A stretch of DNA of 64,000 nt from Bin55 sp965205965 (GTDB lineage: Bacteria > Pseudomonadota > Gammaproteobacteria > Pseudomonadales > Azotimanducaceae), in the NCBI GenBank assembly GCA_965205965.1, contig CBDBHT010000006.1, positions 124,001 through 188,000 of the forward strand. Reading direction: 5' to 3'. Shown piece by piece: positions 1 to 9,969 of the stretch. Position 1 is the first letter of the stretch. Each line of letters begins with the position of its first letter. The notes beneath the pieces were generated by a model. The model had not been told where the DNA came from. It did no database searches and was given only the letters and a program-made list of their open reading frames with translations. The translations under genes and the position numbers were made by a program.

Positions 1-598
1 TATACGGAAACCTATTCGGTTCTTTTGGGGTTCTTCAAAAAACACTTGCGTTTTAGCATGGGTTATGGCAATCTACGCTGGGTTAGATGGTCTCTGGTAC
101 CAACGTGATGGGGCCCCGAATCGAGAAGCTGAAGTTGCCCACCTTCTGTGGCACGCGGTTGCCCCGCCGTCGGATAGCGGACATTCAGAAGACGGTGGAG
201 CTGTTTCCGGCTCTGAGCCGCCATGACCCGGCGGTTCGCCAACCCCGGCGAGGATCATGTGAACGGGGGGCTGTCGAACGACGGCAAGCCGCTGATGCAG
301 ACGCATTTCGAGCACGGACTTGCGGCGGTGGCGGCCACCATCGAGAGCCTGCTATTTCCAGCAGGCATCCGCTTTCCGGGAAACCGTGGCTCGTATGGTC
401 GGTGAGATCGTCCGGTGTCGGCAACGGCTCCGTCCGGGCCGGTCCTATGAGCGGCGATCCCGAGAACCGATCGGGAAAGTGGCAGCGAAGCAGGGGAGCA
501 CCGGCAACCCGCTAGCGGAATAAAAACATCAGTGGATAACCAGGGACCAAGATCGCATCCTTAACCGAATGGCAAAATCCACTAAACGAATGCCATTG
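1..598 (+). mobile_element. Internally deleted copy of the DruA-IS4 element, left tip outside window
   Basis: Bases 1-230 match the 5' end of the intact element at 53353-55902, and bases 218-598 match its 3' end. The right terminal repeat CGAATGCCATTG closes at 598. About 1.9 kb between them is missing. The junction falls on a CCATGA hexamer present at both parental breakpoints, so this is a microhomology-type deletion. No transposase can be made; it is a non-autonomous relic with one complete end. The left terminal repeat lies just before base 1. Confidence 0.85.
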
Positions 599-1340
599 CT
601 CGGCGGGATGGGGATTGATCCCAGCGCGCTTTCTGACACCGAATTATGACATTACGTTCAGCACGGCTCCAAACGTGCAACCCCTCAAGCACAGGAGCCG
701 TCGCGAAAATTATCGTGACTTCTGTATGTTACCGACAAATGTCACCGAGCCGGTCCTCTTCTTCGGCGGCAGAGACTACATTGGCCTGTTCTGCAAACTG
801 ACCGAGGATACGACGAGCCGGCGAATAGTGTTCTACGCCGGCAGGCAACCTACCGCGCCGGGTTGTCATCTCCGACGATATGGGAATCCTTTCACGAACA
901 GGCACTACCAATGCGCCAAAGCCTTCGTCGAAGGCACAATTCGACTTAATGACGGCTGAGCTCGTCGCCGTAAGCACTTGCTCCACAATTTATTCATTCC
1001 GGTAAACCGGTACGCGGAACGAGTCAGCACATGGCCAAAGCGACGCGAAGCGGCCCGAGAAGCTCGTTGCACAGTTTCTTTCCCGCCTCCGGGCTTCGAT
1101 GCCAAGGTGATCCATATGGACGCCTCTATTTATTTTTGATGGATCATTTCCTACATAAGTATATGATTTTTTAAAAACTATTTCTTTCAGATAACAGTAG
1201 GCCTGTAGGTTAATAGCGGTTTCCATATGATCGCACAATCACAGAGCGCGTCAGAATAGGTGCGATGATGGATGTAGATATTTTGCATTTATGCTGGTGG
1301 TGCCTTCTCCCGTTGTGGTAGGCCGTTAGGCAGCGATTCT
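599..1340. other. Intergenic region without a confident gene
   Basis: Two overlapping antisense open frames (615-959 plus strand, 729-986 minus strand) exist, but neither has a recognisable family, a good ribosome-binding site or support from context. One of them could be a decayed gene. The region also holds a degenerate copy of a small inverted-repeat element, listed separately. The downstream autotransporter ends at 1341. Confidence 0.5.
1105..1235. repeat. Degenerate MITE-like element, relative of 6561-6673
   Basis: The stretch aligns with the 113-bp element at 6561-6673: GCCTCTATTTATT near 1113, a shared interior with TAAGTAT.TGATTTTT and TTTC.GATA, and a TTAATAG.GG end near 1210. Its two ends are still imperfect inverted repeats and extend to CCATATG on both sides. 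No coding capacity. This looks like an older, eroded copy of the same family. Confidence 0.5.
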
Positions 1341-4300
1341 TTAACGCGAAAGAGTTTGCTGTTTCCGTCCCGGTGATGAGCCGATATATCCGACTACCCG
1401 CAGGGAAACTGCGTGTTCATTGTTTCCGTCTCGTCCTTGGCGTCGTTCGCCTTCTAGGTGTACTTCGAACTGATTGTTCCGGGTAAAGCGACTGCCGGCA
1501 CGATAAGATGGCACTACCCCGCTGGTGTATGTGGCATAGGGCGTTAATATGCCACTGCGGCACCAGAAACCGTAGCCCAGTTCCGCTGACACTTGGCTAC
1601 CGCGATTGATGTTCCACGCACCGACGGAGGATAGTCCTTCTTTCCACAGTCGTTGCACGCTGCTGGAAGCAATGCCTGAGACGGGCTTCACTTGCAACGC
1701 TAAACCAAGATTGTCGGCACCTGGGTCAATTTGAATAAGTCCATTTAGACCCCATTTGTCCGGTGTATCACCGACCATTACGCGGCCGTGCGTCTCTAGG
1801 GTCAAGCCAATCGCCGGATAAACGTGAGACACGCCAACACCAATTTCCGCTCCTAAACTGTCGTCAACGAAACCTCCATCCCGCCGTGCGCCTAGTTCCA
1901 GCGACGTCGTGAGAGAGTGCCCGGAGTCGAAGAGGCGGTGATAGGACCCCGTCAACATCAGACGAATGCGTGAAGCGTCGGCAGTCGCTGCGTTAATCAG
2001 TCCGTTGTGTTCGATATCCACTCGCGCTAGCATAGCGTCACCTTGGAGGTGTAAACTTACTCGTCTGTGTACGTTACTATTCGACACTAACTTGCTACGT
2101 CCCCCAACGGAGAGGCCGTGCATTGCAAGATCGCTTGATTGCTCGGCCCGGCCTTCATCGGCGATGGCCACGTCCCCTCGCCCCTGACCAAAGGCTCCCC
2201 ACAGGGCGGTACCGTTGGACTGCCAACCCACATACGGGTGAATACTAGTCAGAGTACTCTCGTAGTATCCAGTACCTGCATCCGCCAGATCGTCGTAGTT
2301 GAACTCCCCGTACGACCAGGATGCCGATAGTCCCGCCAATGCGTTCGGCCTGAGCAGCGTATCGATACCTAGTTGCGTATTCATCAAGCCGCCTTTCCAA
2401 GAGAGACTATCATGGTTGCCATCCAACGAGTTGTAGCCGCCTTGGGCCCATATTGTCGTTGTGTCCGTCCATGATCTTGCTTTGGTGCGCAGCGGGAAAC
2501 GTAAAGCCCGAGCAGGCAGCAGCTGTAGCGGATGGAAAGTTCTAGTGGAAGGCTGACCGGTGATCGCTAACAACGTCTCCAACCAACTCGTCTGACTGTT
2601 CCAACGGAAACTCTGCGTATGTGCATCTGCATGGGACGACATGGCCTCCAGTCGCCTCGCTACAGTAGTATTGATGTTTTCCATGAGACCGAGTGCGTGC
2701 CGACCGAGGACTTCTTGATTCAGGCGGTTCATACGAATGCTGGCTGCTTTGTCGTCATCCGTAAACATCACTGTCGCCGATGCCGGCGAACCTGCTTCGA
2801 CGGACGCTGGTAGCGCACCGAAGGTGATGATCAGCGTTTCGTCCTCGGCATTGTTGTCGTCTTGCATGGCCATCAAAGTGAAGGATGAGGAGGAATCACC
2901 GCGCACAAATAGCAGGGTGGACGGCATGTTCTCCACACTGGCTGTTTCTGTGCTGACGATGGGAATTTCCACGATCCGGTCCGCTGCGGGCGACAGCGTG
3001 ACCGTGATAGTAGTTGTACCACCTTCGTCCACAGTGTAATCATGCGCGTCGAAACTCGCTTGAAGCACGGCGATGTCAGTCGTACCGAAGCTCGTGGGAG
3101 ACCAGGGACCGATCCCCTCGTCGTTCATTGCACGCACCTGCGTCTCGTAGGTTCGATTAGAGTCCAACCTGTGAATCGTAGCGGTGACCTGCGTTATCGG
3201 TGGAATCAATGCAAGCCACTCTTCGTCGTCACGTATGCGATATTCCACATCGTAGCTCGAAATCGGGGGGCCGGTGTTTTCAGGTGCCGCCCAAGTGACA
3301 TGAAGCGCACTGCTGCCAGCTGCGGCCAAGACAGGCGCGATGGGGGCGTGAGGCGGTTCATTTACATCGATTACCTTGACGGTCACCGACTGCTGATCAG
3401 TTTCACTTTCGGGGTCTGCCGCAGTCACTATCAACGCGTGTGTTGTTTGTACTTCAAAATTGAGGTCGACATTCGCACTCACGGTGATTTGTCCGGTCTC
3501 CGTGTCAATACGGAACAGTGCCGCATCGCCTCCCGTCAGGGAATATGTCAGCGTGTCGCCATCCTGATCCACCGCCGTTACCGGGTCCCCAGCCGGACTT
3601 CCGGCGGCCGAGTTCTCGGCTATCTCTCGTATTGCCGTTTCGTTAGGGAACATGGGCCGATCGTTGACGTCCGTGACGTCGACCGTGACCGACACATCCG
3701 CGGTTGCCCCCCTTCCGTCATCGCCCCCCACTGTCAGGGTATAGGTCATGCGCGTCTCGAAGTCGAGTTCGGTATCCTCGCCCACGGTGATCTGCCCGGT
3801 CTCCGCATCGATACGGAACAGTGCCGCATCGCCTCCCGTCAGGGAATATGTCAGCGTGTCGCCATCCTGATCCACCGCCGTTACCGGATCGCCAATCGGG
3901 CTTCCGGCGGCCGAGTTCTCGGCTATCTCCCGTATTGCCGTTTCGTTAGGGAACATGGGCCGATCGTTGACGTCCGTGACGTTGATCGTGACGGACACGT
4001 TCGCGGTCGCCCCCCTCCCGTCGTCGGCCACTACCTTTAGGGTGTAAGTCATGCGCGTTTCGAAGTCGAGTTCGGTGCCCTCACCCACGGTGATCTGCCC
4101 GGTCTCCGCATCGATACGGAACAGTGCTGCATCGTCCCCCGCCAGAGAATACGTCAACGGGTCTCCGTCCTGGTCTACCGCCGCTATCGGATCACCAATC
4201 GGACTTCCGGTGGCCGAGTTCTCGGCTATTTCCAATGCCACTGTTTCGTCAGGAAACGAGGGTTTGTCATTAACGTCCGTGACGTTGATCGTGACGGATA

Positions 4301-6395
4301 CGTCCGCGGTCGCCCCCCTCCCGTCGTCGGCCACTACCTTTAGGGTGTAAGTCATGCGCGTTTCGAAGTCGAGTTCGGTATCCTCTCCCACGGTGATTTG
4401 CCCGGTCTCCGCATCGATATGGAACAGTGCCGCATCGCCTCCTGTCAGCGAATACGTCAGCGTGTCGCCATCCTGATCCGCTGCCGTCACCGGATCGCCA
4501 ATCGAGCTTCCGGCGGCCGAGTTCTCGGCTATCTCACGGATCGGCATTTCGTCAAGAAACACAGGTCTCTCGTTGGCCTCCGTGACGTTGATCGTGACAG
4601 ATACGTCCGCGGTCGCCCCCCTCCCGTCGTCGGCCACTACCTTTAGGGTGTAAGTCATGCGCGTTTCGAAGTCGAGTTCGGTGCCCTCGCCCACGGTGAT
4701 CTGCCCGGTCTCCGCACCGATACGGAACAGTGCCGCATCGTCTCCCGCCAAAGAATACGTCAACGGGTCTCCGTCCTGGTCTACCGCCACTACCGGATCA
4801 CCGATCGGGCTTCCGGCGGCCGAGTTCTCGGCTATTTCCAATGCCACCGTTTCGTCAGGAAACGTGGGACTGTCGTTGATATCCGTGACGTTGACCGTAA
4901 CTGGAATGTTCGTGGTTGCTCCCCTTCCGTCGTTCGCCACCACTATCAGGGCATAGGTCATGCGCGTTTCGAAGTCGAGTTCGGTATCCTCCCCCACAGT
5001 GATCTGCCCGGTCTTCGCATCGATACGGAACAGTGCTACACCGGTACCCGCTAGGAAGTACGTCAACGTGTCTCCGTCCTGGTCCGTCGCCGTTACCGGG
5101 TCGCCAACCAAGCTTCCGTGTGTGGAGTGCTCGGCTATCTCCCGGCTTGCCGTTTCGCTAGGAAACACAGGTCTATCGTTGGCATCCGTGACGTTGATGG
5201 TGATCAAAACGTTCGCACTCTTGCCGCGGCTATCCTGAGCCGTGACCCGCACAACGAGCTCGGGTTTGGTCTCGAAGTCAAGCTGAGCACTCTCTCCCAC
5301 CGTGATTTGCCCGCTTGCCTCGTCGATGGCGAACAGCGCCGCGTCGGTGTGGGAGAGGGTGTAGGTCACCCGGTCACCGTCCGCATCCGTAGCAACCACC
5401 GGAAAACCCACCGCTTCGCCGGGAGTGGCATCCTCGGAGATCGTGCGTGACTTGCTCCCACCAAACTTCGGGGGTTCGTTCGGTGGTTGTTCTGGACGAG
5501 TCTGATTAGAATTGTTATTAACACGCATTCCGAATGGCTGTACTTTATTGCTAGTGAGATCCTGAAGCGCGTTGCCATTGTACTCAATCATGATATCTGA
5601 TCCAGCATACACGATCTCGTCCAGGACAATGACGAGAGTCGTGTTGGTGCGGAAGGATACTTCTCCCTTTTCAACACTGCTTCCATCAACTTCTACAACG
5701 AACCGATCTGCGCCAGGTGTCGATGCTGAATCCCCTGCGAGGGGCTCGCTAAAATCAATCTCGAGATTTTGGCCGCTTGCAAGCACGTGTACATCTTGCG
5801 CACGGGGGATTTCATCCACTAGGGCTACCTCTGCTGGATTGGATTCAGGACCTGCGCCAACCACGTTCACTGCGCGAACTTCGAAGGTGTAGCTTACATC
5901 ATAGTTCAAGTCACTAGTCACGACATAACCGTTCTCGCCGGACCGACCAGTAATACTCGTATCGGTCCACTGCCCGAACGTCTCTGATTCTGGTTTCTTG
6001 CGGTACTGGTATATAGTGATAGTACTGCCGCCGTCTCCTTGTATATTCCATATTAGCGCGACAAAGAGGTCACCTCCCATTGCTTGGAGATTTGTCGGTG
6101 CTTCCGGTACGTTTTGCGCGTTCGCATCAAGAGATGGCAAGCACGCCATTATCAACAAACAACATATTGCTATTGCTTTCCAGAATCTATTCATTTGATT
6201 CACGTAGAAGCGACCCCTCGGCTTCACGTACAGCCGCGTATATTCCGCTCTACCGTCATAAAACCACCTGATCAGCAGACGCGTTATCTCGAAAGGCGTG
6301 CTCGTTGTCGGAGAGATTCGGTGCTTGGACCGGCGGTGCTGCCGAATGTACTGGAAAGAATGCTGGTTTAGGATCGTTTGCAACTGCTTTACCAT
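1341..6395 (-). CDS. Giant cadherin-repeat autotransporter adhesin
   Basis: Predicted secreted surface protein of 1684 residues from the first ATG, which has AGGGG about 9 bases upstream. A second candidate start is Met68 (base 6194), just before the hydrophobic signal core AIAICCLLIMACLPS and an ANAQ cleavage site. If the long start is real, the protein has an extended signal region as in some autotransporters. Order of domains: fibronectin III (about 93-190), SwmB-like Ig domain (195-295), seven cadherin repeats of about 101 residues with DxDGD and DFE calcium-type motifs (305-1010), second fibronectin III, Calx-beta-like domain (DEGG, DDD), then a C-terminal beta barrel of about 300 residues rich in alternating aromatic strands. 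Likely a type V adhesin. The barrel call rests on pattern only. It stands alone, with the nearest gene over 2 kb away. Confidence 0.85.
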   Translation of the reverse strand: MVKQLQTILNQHSFQYIRQHRRSKHRISPTTSTPFEITRLLIRWFYDGRAEYTRLYVKPRGRFYVNQMNRFWKAIAICCLLIMACLPSLDANAQNVPEAPTNLQAMGGDLFVALIWNIQGDGGSTITIYQYRKKPESETFGQWTDTSITGRSGENGYVVTSDLNYDVSYTFEVRAVNVVGAGPESNPAEVALVDEIPRAQDVHVLASGQNLEIDFSEPLAGDSASTPGADRFVVEVDGSSVEKGEVSFRTNTTLVIVLDEIVYAGSDIMIEYNGNALQDLTSNKVQPFGMRVNNNSNQTRPEQPPNEPPKFGGSKSRTISEDATPGEAVGFPVVATDADGDRVTYTLSHTDAALFAIDEASGQITVGESAQLDFETKPELVVRVTAQDSRGKSANVLITINVTDANDRPVFPSETASREIAEHSTHGSLVGDPVTATDQDGDTLTYFLAGTGVALFRIDAKTGQITVGEDTELDFETRMTYALIVVANDGRGATTNIPVTVNVTDINDSPTFPDETVALEIAENSAAGSPIGDPVVAVDQDGDPLTYSLAGDDAALFRIGAETGQITVGEGTELDFETRMTYTLKVVADDGRGATADVSVTINVTEANERPVFLDEMPIREIAENSAAGSSIGDPVTAADQDGDTLTYSLTGGDAALFHIDAETGQITVGEDTELDFETRMTYTLKVVADDGRGATADVSVTINVTDVNDKPSFPDETVALEIAENSATGSPIGDPIAAVDQDGDPLTYSLAGDDAALFRIDAETGQITVGEGTELDFETRMTYTLKVVADDGRGATANVSVTINVTDVNDRPMFPNETAIREIAENSAAGSPIGDPVTAVDQDGDTLTYSLTGGDAALFRIDAETGQITVGEDTELDFETRMTYTLTVGGDDGRGATADVSVTVDVTDVNDRPMFPNETAIREIAENSAAGSPAGDPVTAVDQDGDTLTYSLTGGDAALFRIDTETGQITVSANVDLNFEVQTTHALIVTAADPESETDQQSVTVKVIDVNEPPHAPIAPVLAAAGSSALHVTWAAPENTGPPISSYDVEYRIRDDEEWLALIPPITQVTATIHRLDSNRTYETQVRAMNDEGIGPWSPTSFGTTDIAVLQASFDAHDYTVDEGGTTTITVTLSPAADRIVEIPIVSTETASVENMPSTLLFVRGDSSSSFTLMAMQDDNNAEDETLIITFGALPASVEAGSPASATVMFTDDDKAASIRMNRLNQEVLGRHALGLMENINTTVARRLEAMSSHADAHTQSFRWNSQTSWLETLLAITGQPSTRTFHPLQLLPARALRFPLRTKARSWTDTTTIWAQGGYNSLDGNHDSLSWKGGLMNTQLGIDTLLRPNALAGLSASWSYGEFNYDDLADAGTGYYESTLTSIHPYVGWQSNGTALWGAFGQGRGDVAIADEGRAEQSSDLAMHGLSVGGRSKLVSNSNVHRRVSLHLQGDAMLARVDIEHNGLINAATADASRIRLMLTGSYHRLFDSGHSLTTSLELGARRDGGFVDDSLGAEIGVGVSHVYPAIGLTLETHGRVMVGDTPDKWGLNGLIQIDPGADNLGLALQVKPVSGIASSSVQRLWKEGLSSVGAWNINRGSQVSAELGYGFWCRSGILTPYATYTSGVVPSYRAGSRFTRNNQFEVHLEGERRQGRDGNNEHAVSLRVVGYIGSSPGRKQQTLSR
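3348..5478 (-). repeat. Seven tandem cadherin repeats, about 303 bp each, highly similar as DNA
   Basis: The cadherin units of the autotransporter are recent tandem copies. Units 2 to 6 are close to identical over long stretches, including AENSAAGSPIGDP, GQITVGE and LDFETRMTYTL motifs, while the first and last units are more divergent. This is the usual pattern when inner repeats exchange by unequal recombination. Alternating units share either GGDAALFR or GDDAALFR versions, suggesting a two-unit duplication step. Confidence 0.9.
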
Positions 6396-6770
6396 AGCAG
6401 GTTTCCCCTAGGAGTTAGGTAGTTATGTTTCCCTTCAAACCATCAAAGGGAACTAATTTCTTAATTCTATTAACTTTATAATTTATATCGTCTTGCTTTC
6501 TTCCTTACAGTACTGCGTTAGAGAACTTAAGTATATATATTAATCTATGAATGTAAATATAGGGCACCTCTATTTATTGCTGTTTTGACGAGTCATGTTA
6601 TAGGTAAGTATTTGATTTTTGAAGATTATTGTTTCGGATAGTGGAGGGCTTGCAGATTAAATAGAGGTGCCCTATAGGAAGATATGATTAATAGGCGATT
6701 TTCGCATATTTTGCTTGTGTAACGGATGCGAGTTAGCTACTCTGTATTGATCGGGGTTGAATGGGAAGGT
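6396..6770. other. AT-rich intergenic region holding a MITE
   Basis: Upstream region of the autotransporter gene. It is strongly AT-rich and holds the 113-bp inverted-repeat element at 6561-6673. Any autotransporter promoter should lie in 6396-6560; I could not single out one clear pair of -35 and -10 boxes. No gene is seen. Confidence 0.5.
6561..6673. repeat. MITE-like element with perfect 16-bp terminal inverted repeats
   Basis: The left end AGGGCACCTCTATTTA (6561-6576) is the exact reverse complement of the right end (6658-6673). Adding the flanking TAT/ATA extends the palindromic ends to 19 bp, as expected if a TA dinucleotide was duplicated. The 81-bp interior is AT-rich and non-coding. 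No full-length parent with these ends is in the window. A degenerate relative lies at 1105-1235. Confidence 0.75.
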
Positions 6771-9435
6771 TAGCCCTTATTTCTCATAATGGATGGCTTG
6801 GGTGCGATGTATGTGCGTGTAAGTTGTTGATACCACGAAGTTGATTGGGCTTTGCCGGGGGGAAGGGGATGGTAGCGGGGTGCGTTCGGGTCGGACGGAA
6901 GCGGGGCGCGTTCGGTGCTGAGTGCGATGCTGGCGGAAGCGGTGCGGACTTGTAGCATGCGCCTGGGCCCGTTTTGCGGACCGCCACGATCGGCGTGCAA
7001 AGCGGCGCATCCCGTGAAAGATGCTGTTTTCGACTGGATGATGAGCCATGCGGGTGAGCATGCGGCGGACGTCCCTATCGCACGCCCCTGGGTTCTGGTC
7101 TTGACGAGGCCTGAACGCTCCCCGACTGGTCAGGAGGTTTCGCCCCCGGTGGCTGCCATGGCATGCGGATGAACACGGAAAGGGATCCCGGTCTTTGAGG
7201 ATGTCGTGTCACCGGTTGATATACGGAAACATATCCGTTTTTTTGGGGGTTCTTCAAAAAAACACTTGCGTTTTGGCATGGGTTATGGCAATCTACGCTT
7301 GGTTAGATGGTCTCTGGTGCCAACGTGATGGATTTCCGAATCGAGAACGTGAAGTCGACCACCTTGGGTGGCACGCGGCTGACCCGCCGTTGGATTGCGG
7401 ACCTTCAGAAGACGGTGGCACGGTTTCCGGCACTGAGCCGCCATGAGTTGGCGTCCACCCTGCGTAGTCATCTGGGCTGGTTCACGCCGAAGGGTCGGGA
7501 TCGATTGGGGTCCTGCAGGTCGCCGGCAGCCGTCTTGGCCCCGGAGGATGCTGTGGTCCGGCTCTGGCAGCGGCGGCGGCGCGTGCTGAAAACGCTGGTG
7601 GTCGTACTGTGCATGTTCCGGTGGGTGTTCTGGAAGGGGCGTCCGGGATATGCGGCCACGCTGGCCGAAGGGTGGGCGCAACGCGGCCGATGGGGTCGGA
7701 TGGAGGAGGGCACGGGATGAAGAGCAAGCAAAAGCGCGGCGCGGACCGGTTGGTGCGTCGGATGGCGAAAGGGGTCCGTCCGGGGCGGATGGAGGTGGAC
7801 TGCAGTGGAGGCGAGCTGAGTTGCAACGGGGGCTCGGCACTGCTGATGATGCTGGCCGAGCAGGTCCGGCTGTTCGAGCGCGCCTCGGCATGTTCACGGA
7901 CCACCGTGACCCGTCCAAGGTGGCGCATCCGCTAGTGGCGTTGCTGGGGCAGCGGATTTTGGGTCTCGCGCTGGGCTACGAAGATGTGAACGATCACGAC
8001 GAGCTGCGGCGGGACCGGGCTCTGTCCACGGCCATGGGGCGTGTGGAGTGTGCGCGTTCGGACTGCGAGCCGCTGGCCGGCAAAAGCACGCTGAACCGGA
8101 TGGAGCTGTCGGCGAACGGGCGGGACCCGGCGAAAGCGCGCCAGATCACCGTGGATTTCGATGCGCTCGACGAGCTGCTCGTGGAGCTGTACCTGGTGTG
8201 GGGCGAGCGGAGCCAGATGCCGCAGCGGCTGGTGCTGGACATCGATGCCACGGACGTGGAACTGCACGGCCGGCAGGAGCACCGGTTCTATCACGGGTAC
8301 TACCATGAATACTGCTACCTTCCGCGGCTGGTGTTCTGCAACGGCTGGCCGGTGCGGACGGAACTGCGCACGTCAAGCAGCGATGTGGCGGCGGGCGTGG
8401 TGGAGACGGTCGAGACGGTCGTGGACCGGCTGCGGAAGCGATTTCCGCAGGTGCCGATCCTGATCCGCGCCGACGGGGCCTACTGCCGCGACGAGTTGAT
8501 GACGTGGTGCGAGGCGCGGGGCGTGGATTACGTGCTAGGACTGCCGCGCAATGATCGGCTGAAAGACCAGGTCCAGCCGTTGATGGACGATCTGCGGGAC
8601 CGGTTGAAGCGGGATCCGGACTATGCACAGCAAGCGGTCCGGTCCGCGGCTACCAGAGCTTCGGCTATCGCACACGCGACAGCTGGAGCCGCGAACGCCG
8701 CGTGATCGCCAAGGCCGAATGGCTGCCGGGACCACCGGTCGGCAACGCGGACGGGGAACCGGCCGGCAAGGCCGACGGCGGACCGGAGGCCGGCGCGGAA
8801 GGCCCATGTGTGACGGTCGCTTCGTCGTCACCTCGCTCGAGAAGCCCAACGCGCAAACGGTCTACGAAGCGATGTACTGCGACCGGGGCGCGGCCGAAAA
8901 CTGGATCAAGGAACAGAAGAACGATCTGTTCCTGGACCGATGCTCCAGCGGCCTCTGGAACGTCAACGCACTCCGGCTCCGGCTGAGCGCACTGGCCCAT
9001 GCCCTCTATTGCATGATGAAGCACCGGCTCGAGAACCTCCCGGTATCCGCCATCCTGCGCCGGAGCCACCCATCGACGCTGCGCGAGCACCTGTTCCGGA
9101 TCCCGGTGCGCGTGACGGTGTCCACGCGTCGGATCCATCTGGCGTTCGGGTCCGCCTTCCCGTACTGGAAGGATTTCCGCTTGATCTAGGCCAGCCTGGC
9201 ACCAACGTAAAAGCCCGGTGCAACCGGGTGCATGACGCTGGCGGCGGAGCGCGCCGACCTCCCCGCGCCCGGATGCTCAGCGATTCGCCGTCCCGCCCGC
9301 AAAAAGGCGGGGAAAACACACGCATCCCCGCCCTCCGAAGCCTTTTCGAACTCGCGACGCGACATTCCATGCCCCGTACCCACCGCATCCCGTGAAAAAC
9401 ATCATTTTCGACTTGGTTATGAGAAATCCGGGCTA
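6771..9435 (+). mobile_element. Mosaic IS1380-family element, copy 1
   Basis: Ends are TAGCCCTTATTTCTCATAA at 6771 and, inverted, TTATGAGAAATCCGGGCTA at 9435. Three blocks can be read. 6771-7046 looks like an internally deleted IS1380 relic with its own right-end-like sequence near 7015-7046. 7156-7700 is a piece of the DruA-IS4 element (degenerate left repeat, leader, N-terminal codons) with two further internal deletions. 7717-9189 is an IS1380 transposase gene. The same three-block structure recurs at 21483-24184, 40069-41730 and 45425-47823 plus 33418-33729, so the mosaic moved or was copied as a unit. No clear target duplication is visible. Confidence 0.85.
7717..9189 (+). pseudogene. 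IS1380-family transposase, frameshifted
   Basis: The reading starts at ATG 7717 (MKSKQKRGADRL) and would give about 490 residues. The IS1380 core is clear: DIDATD..LHGRQEHRF.HGYYHEYCYLP around 8240-8330, then RADGAY and YCDRGAAENWIKEQK. Three lesions break it: one T missing near 7892 compared with the copies at 41013 and 46876, a 5-base GGTCC duplication near 8640, and a deletion of about 20 bases near 8815. The copy at 21729-23201 carries the same three lesions. It cannot encode a working transposase. Confidence 0.9.
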
Positions 9436-9969
9436 GTTTCATGGAACAGGTCTGCGCCTGATTTGAGATGCCTCTGGCACAGTTCATTCCTCCATGGGGG
9501 TGGAAGTTCTTCGCACCGCATTTTGCAACGGCTCCAGCATCTCCCTGACAAACTTCGTCTAGTGCTCGATATGCCTCCGCATCACATAGTGATTTTTACT
9601 GAAGTACCGCTTCTCTCATGGTCGGGCCGACTCAGCATAGCACCATGTTTTTTGTTTATGATGAGTACCTCAGCTCGAATACAGTTAACGCTTTCGCCTA
9701 GTACTCGTCTATAACTTATAAGCGTGTAACCATTTCCTAAATCTTTCTCAACAATATAATTTCCGACAGAGTGCACGCAAACGACGGTACACAAGACGCG
9801 TGCGAAGGAGCCAGTCTCCCATCACATCCGATGAACGCTCAGCAAATGGACGATCTAACTCTAATTTTGTGTAGTAAGGTTTTCGTAGTGGGGTGCCACA
9901 ATATATAACTCCTTTTCAGACCCGGGCCAAGATGGTCGCGCGTGGATCAATGCTCTCGTTAGTACTTTT
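9436..9969. other. Intergenic region, no confident gene
   Basis: Short frames on the minus strand (for example 9582-9794) lack recognisable motifs. The open frame of the downstream peptidase-like gene continues upstream of its TTG start to a stop near 9889, so part of 9890-9969 may be its coding sequence or a truncated original N-terminus. Confidence 0.4.

Noticed and set aside
615..986. Two overlapping antisense frames as genes
   Set aside because: Neither shows a family motif, ribosome-binding site or operon context; they lie next to a truncated IS.
3042..4956. Long plus-strand open frames across the cadherin region
   Set aside because: They are antisense shadows of the repeat-rich autotransporter gene and lack start signals and known domains.
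3348..5478. Regularly spaced repeats that might suggest a CRISPR array
   Set aside because: The period is about 303 bp, repeats are coding in one frame and encode cadherin domains; there are no short repeats with unique spacers.
7880..7900. Programmed frameshift in the IS1380 transposase at the T run
   Set aside because: Copies at 41013 and 46876 read through without it, and further unrelated frame errors follow, so it is a plain mutation.
7650..8705. A 351-codon open frame read as an intact IS1380 transposase
   Set aside because: It fuses out-of-frame leader sequence to the transposase middle and ends in a frameshifted tail; comparison with other copies shows three lesions.
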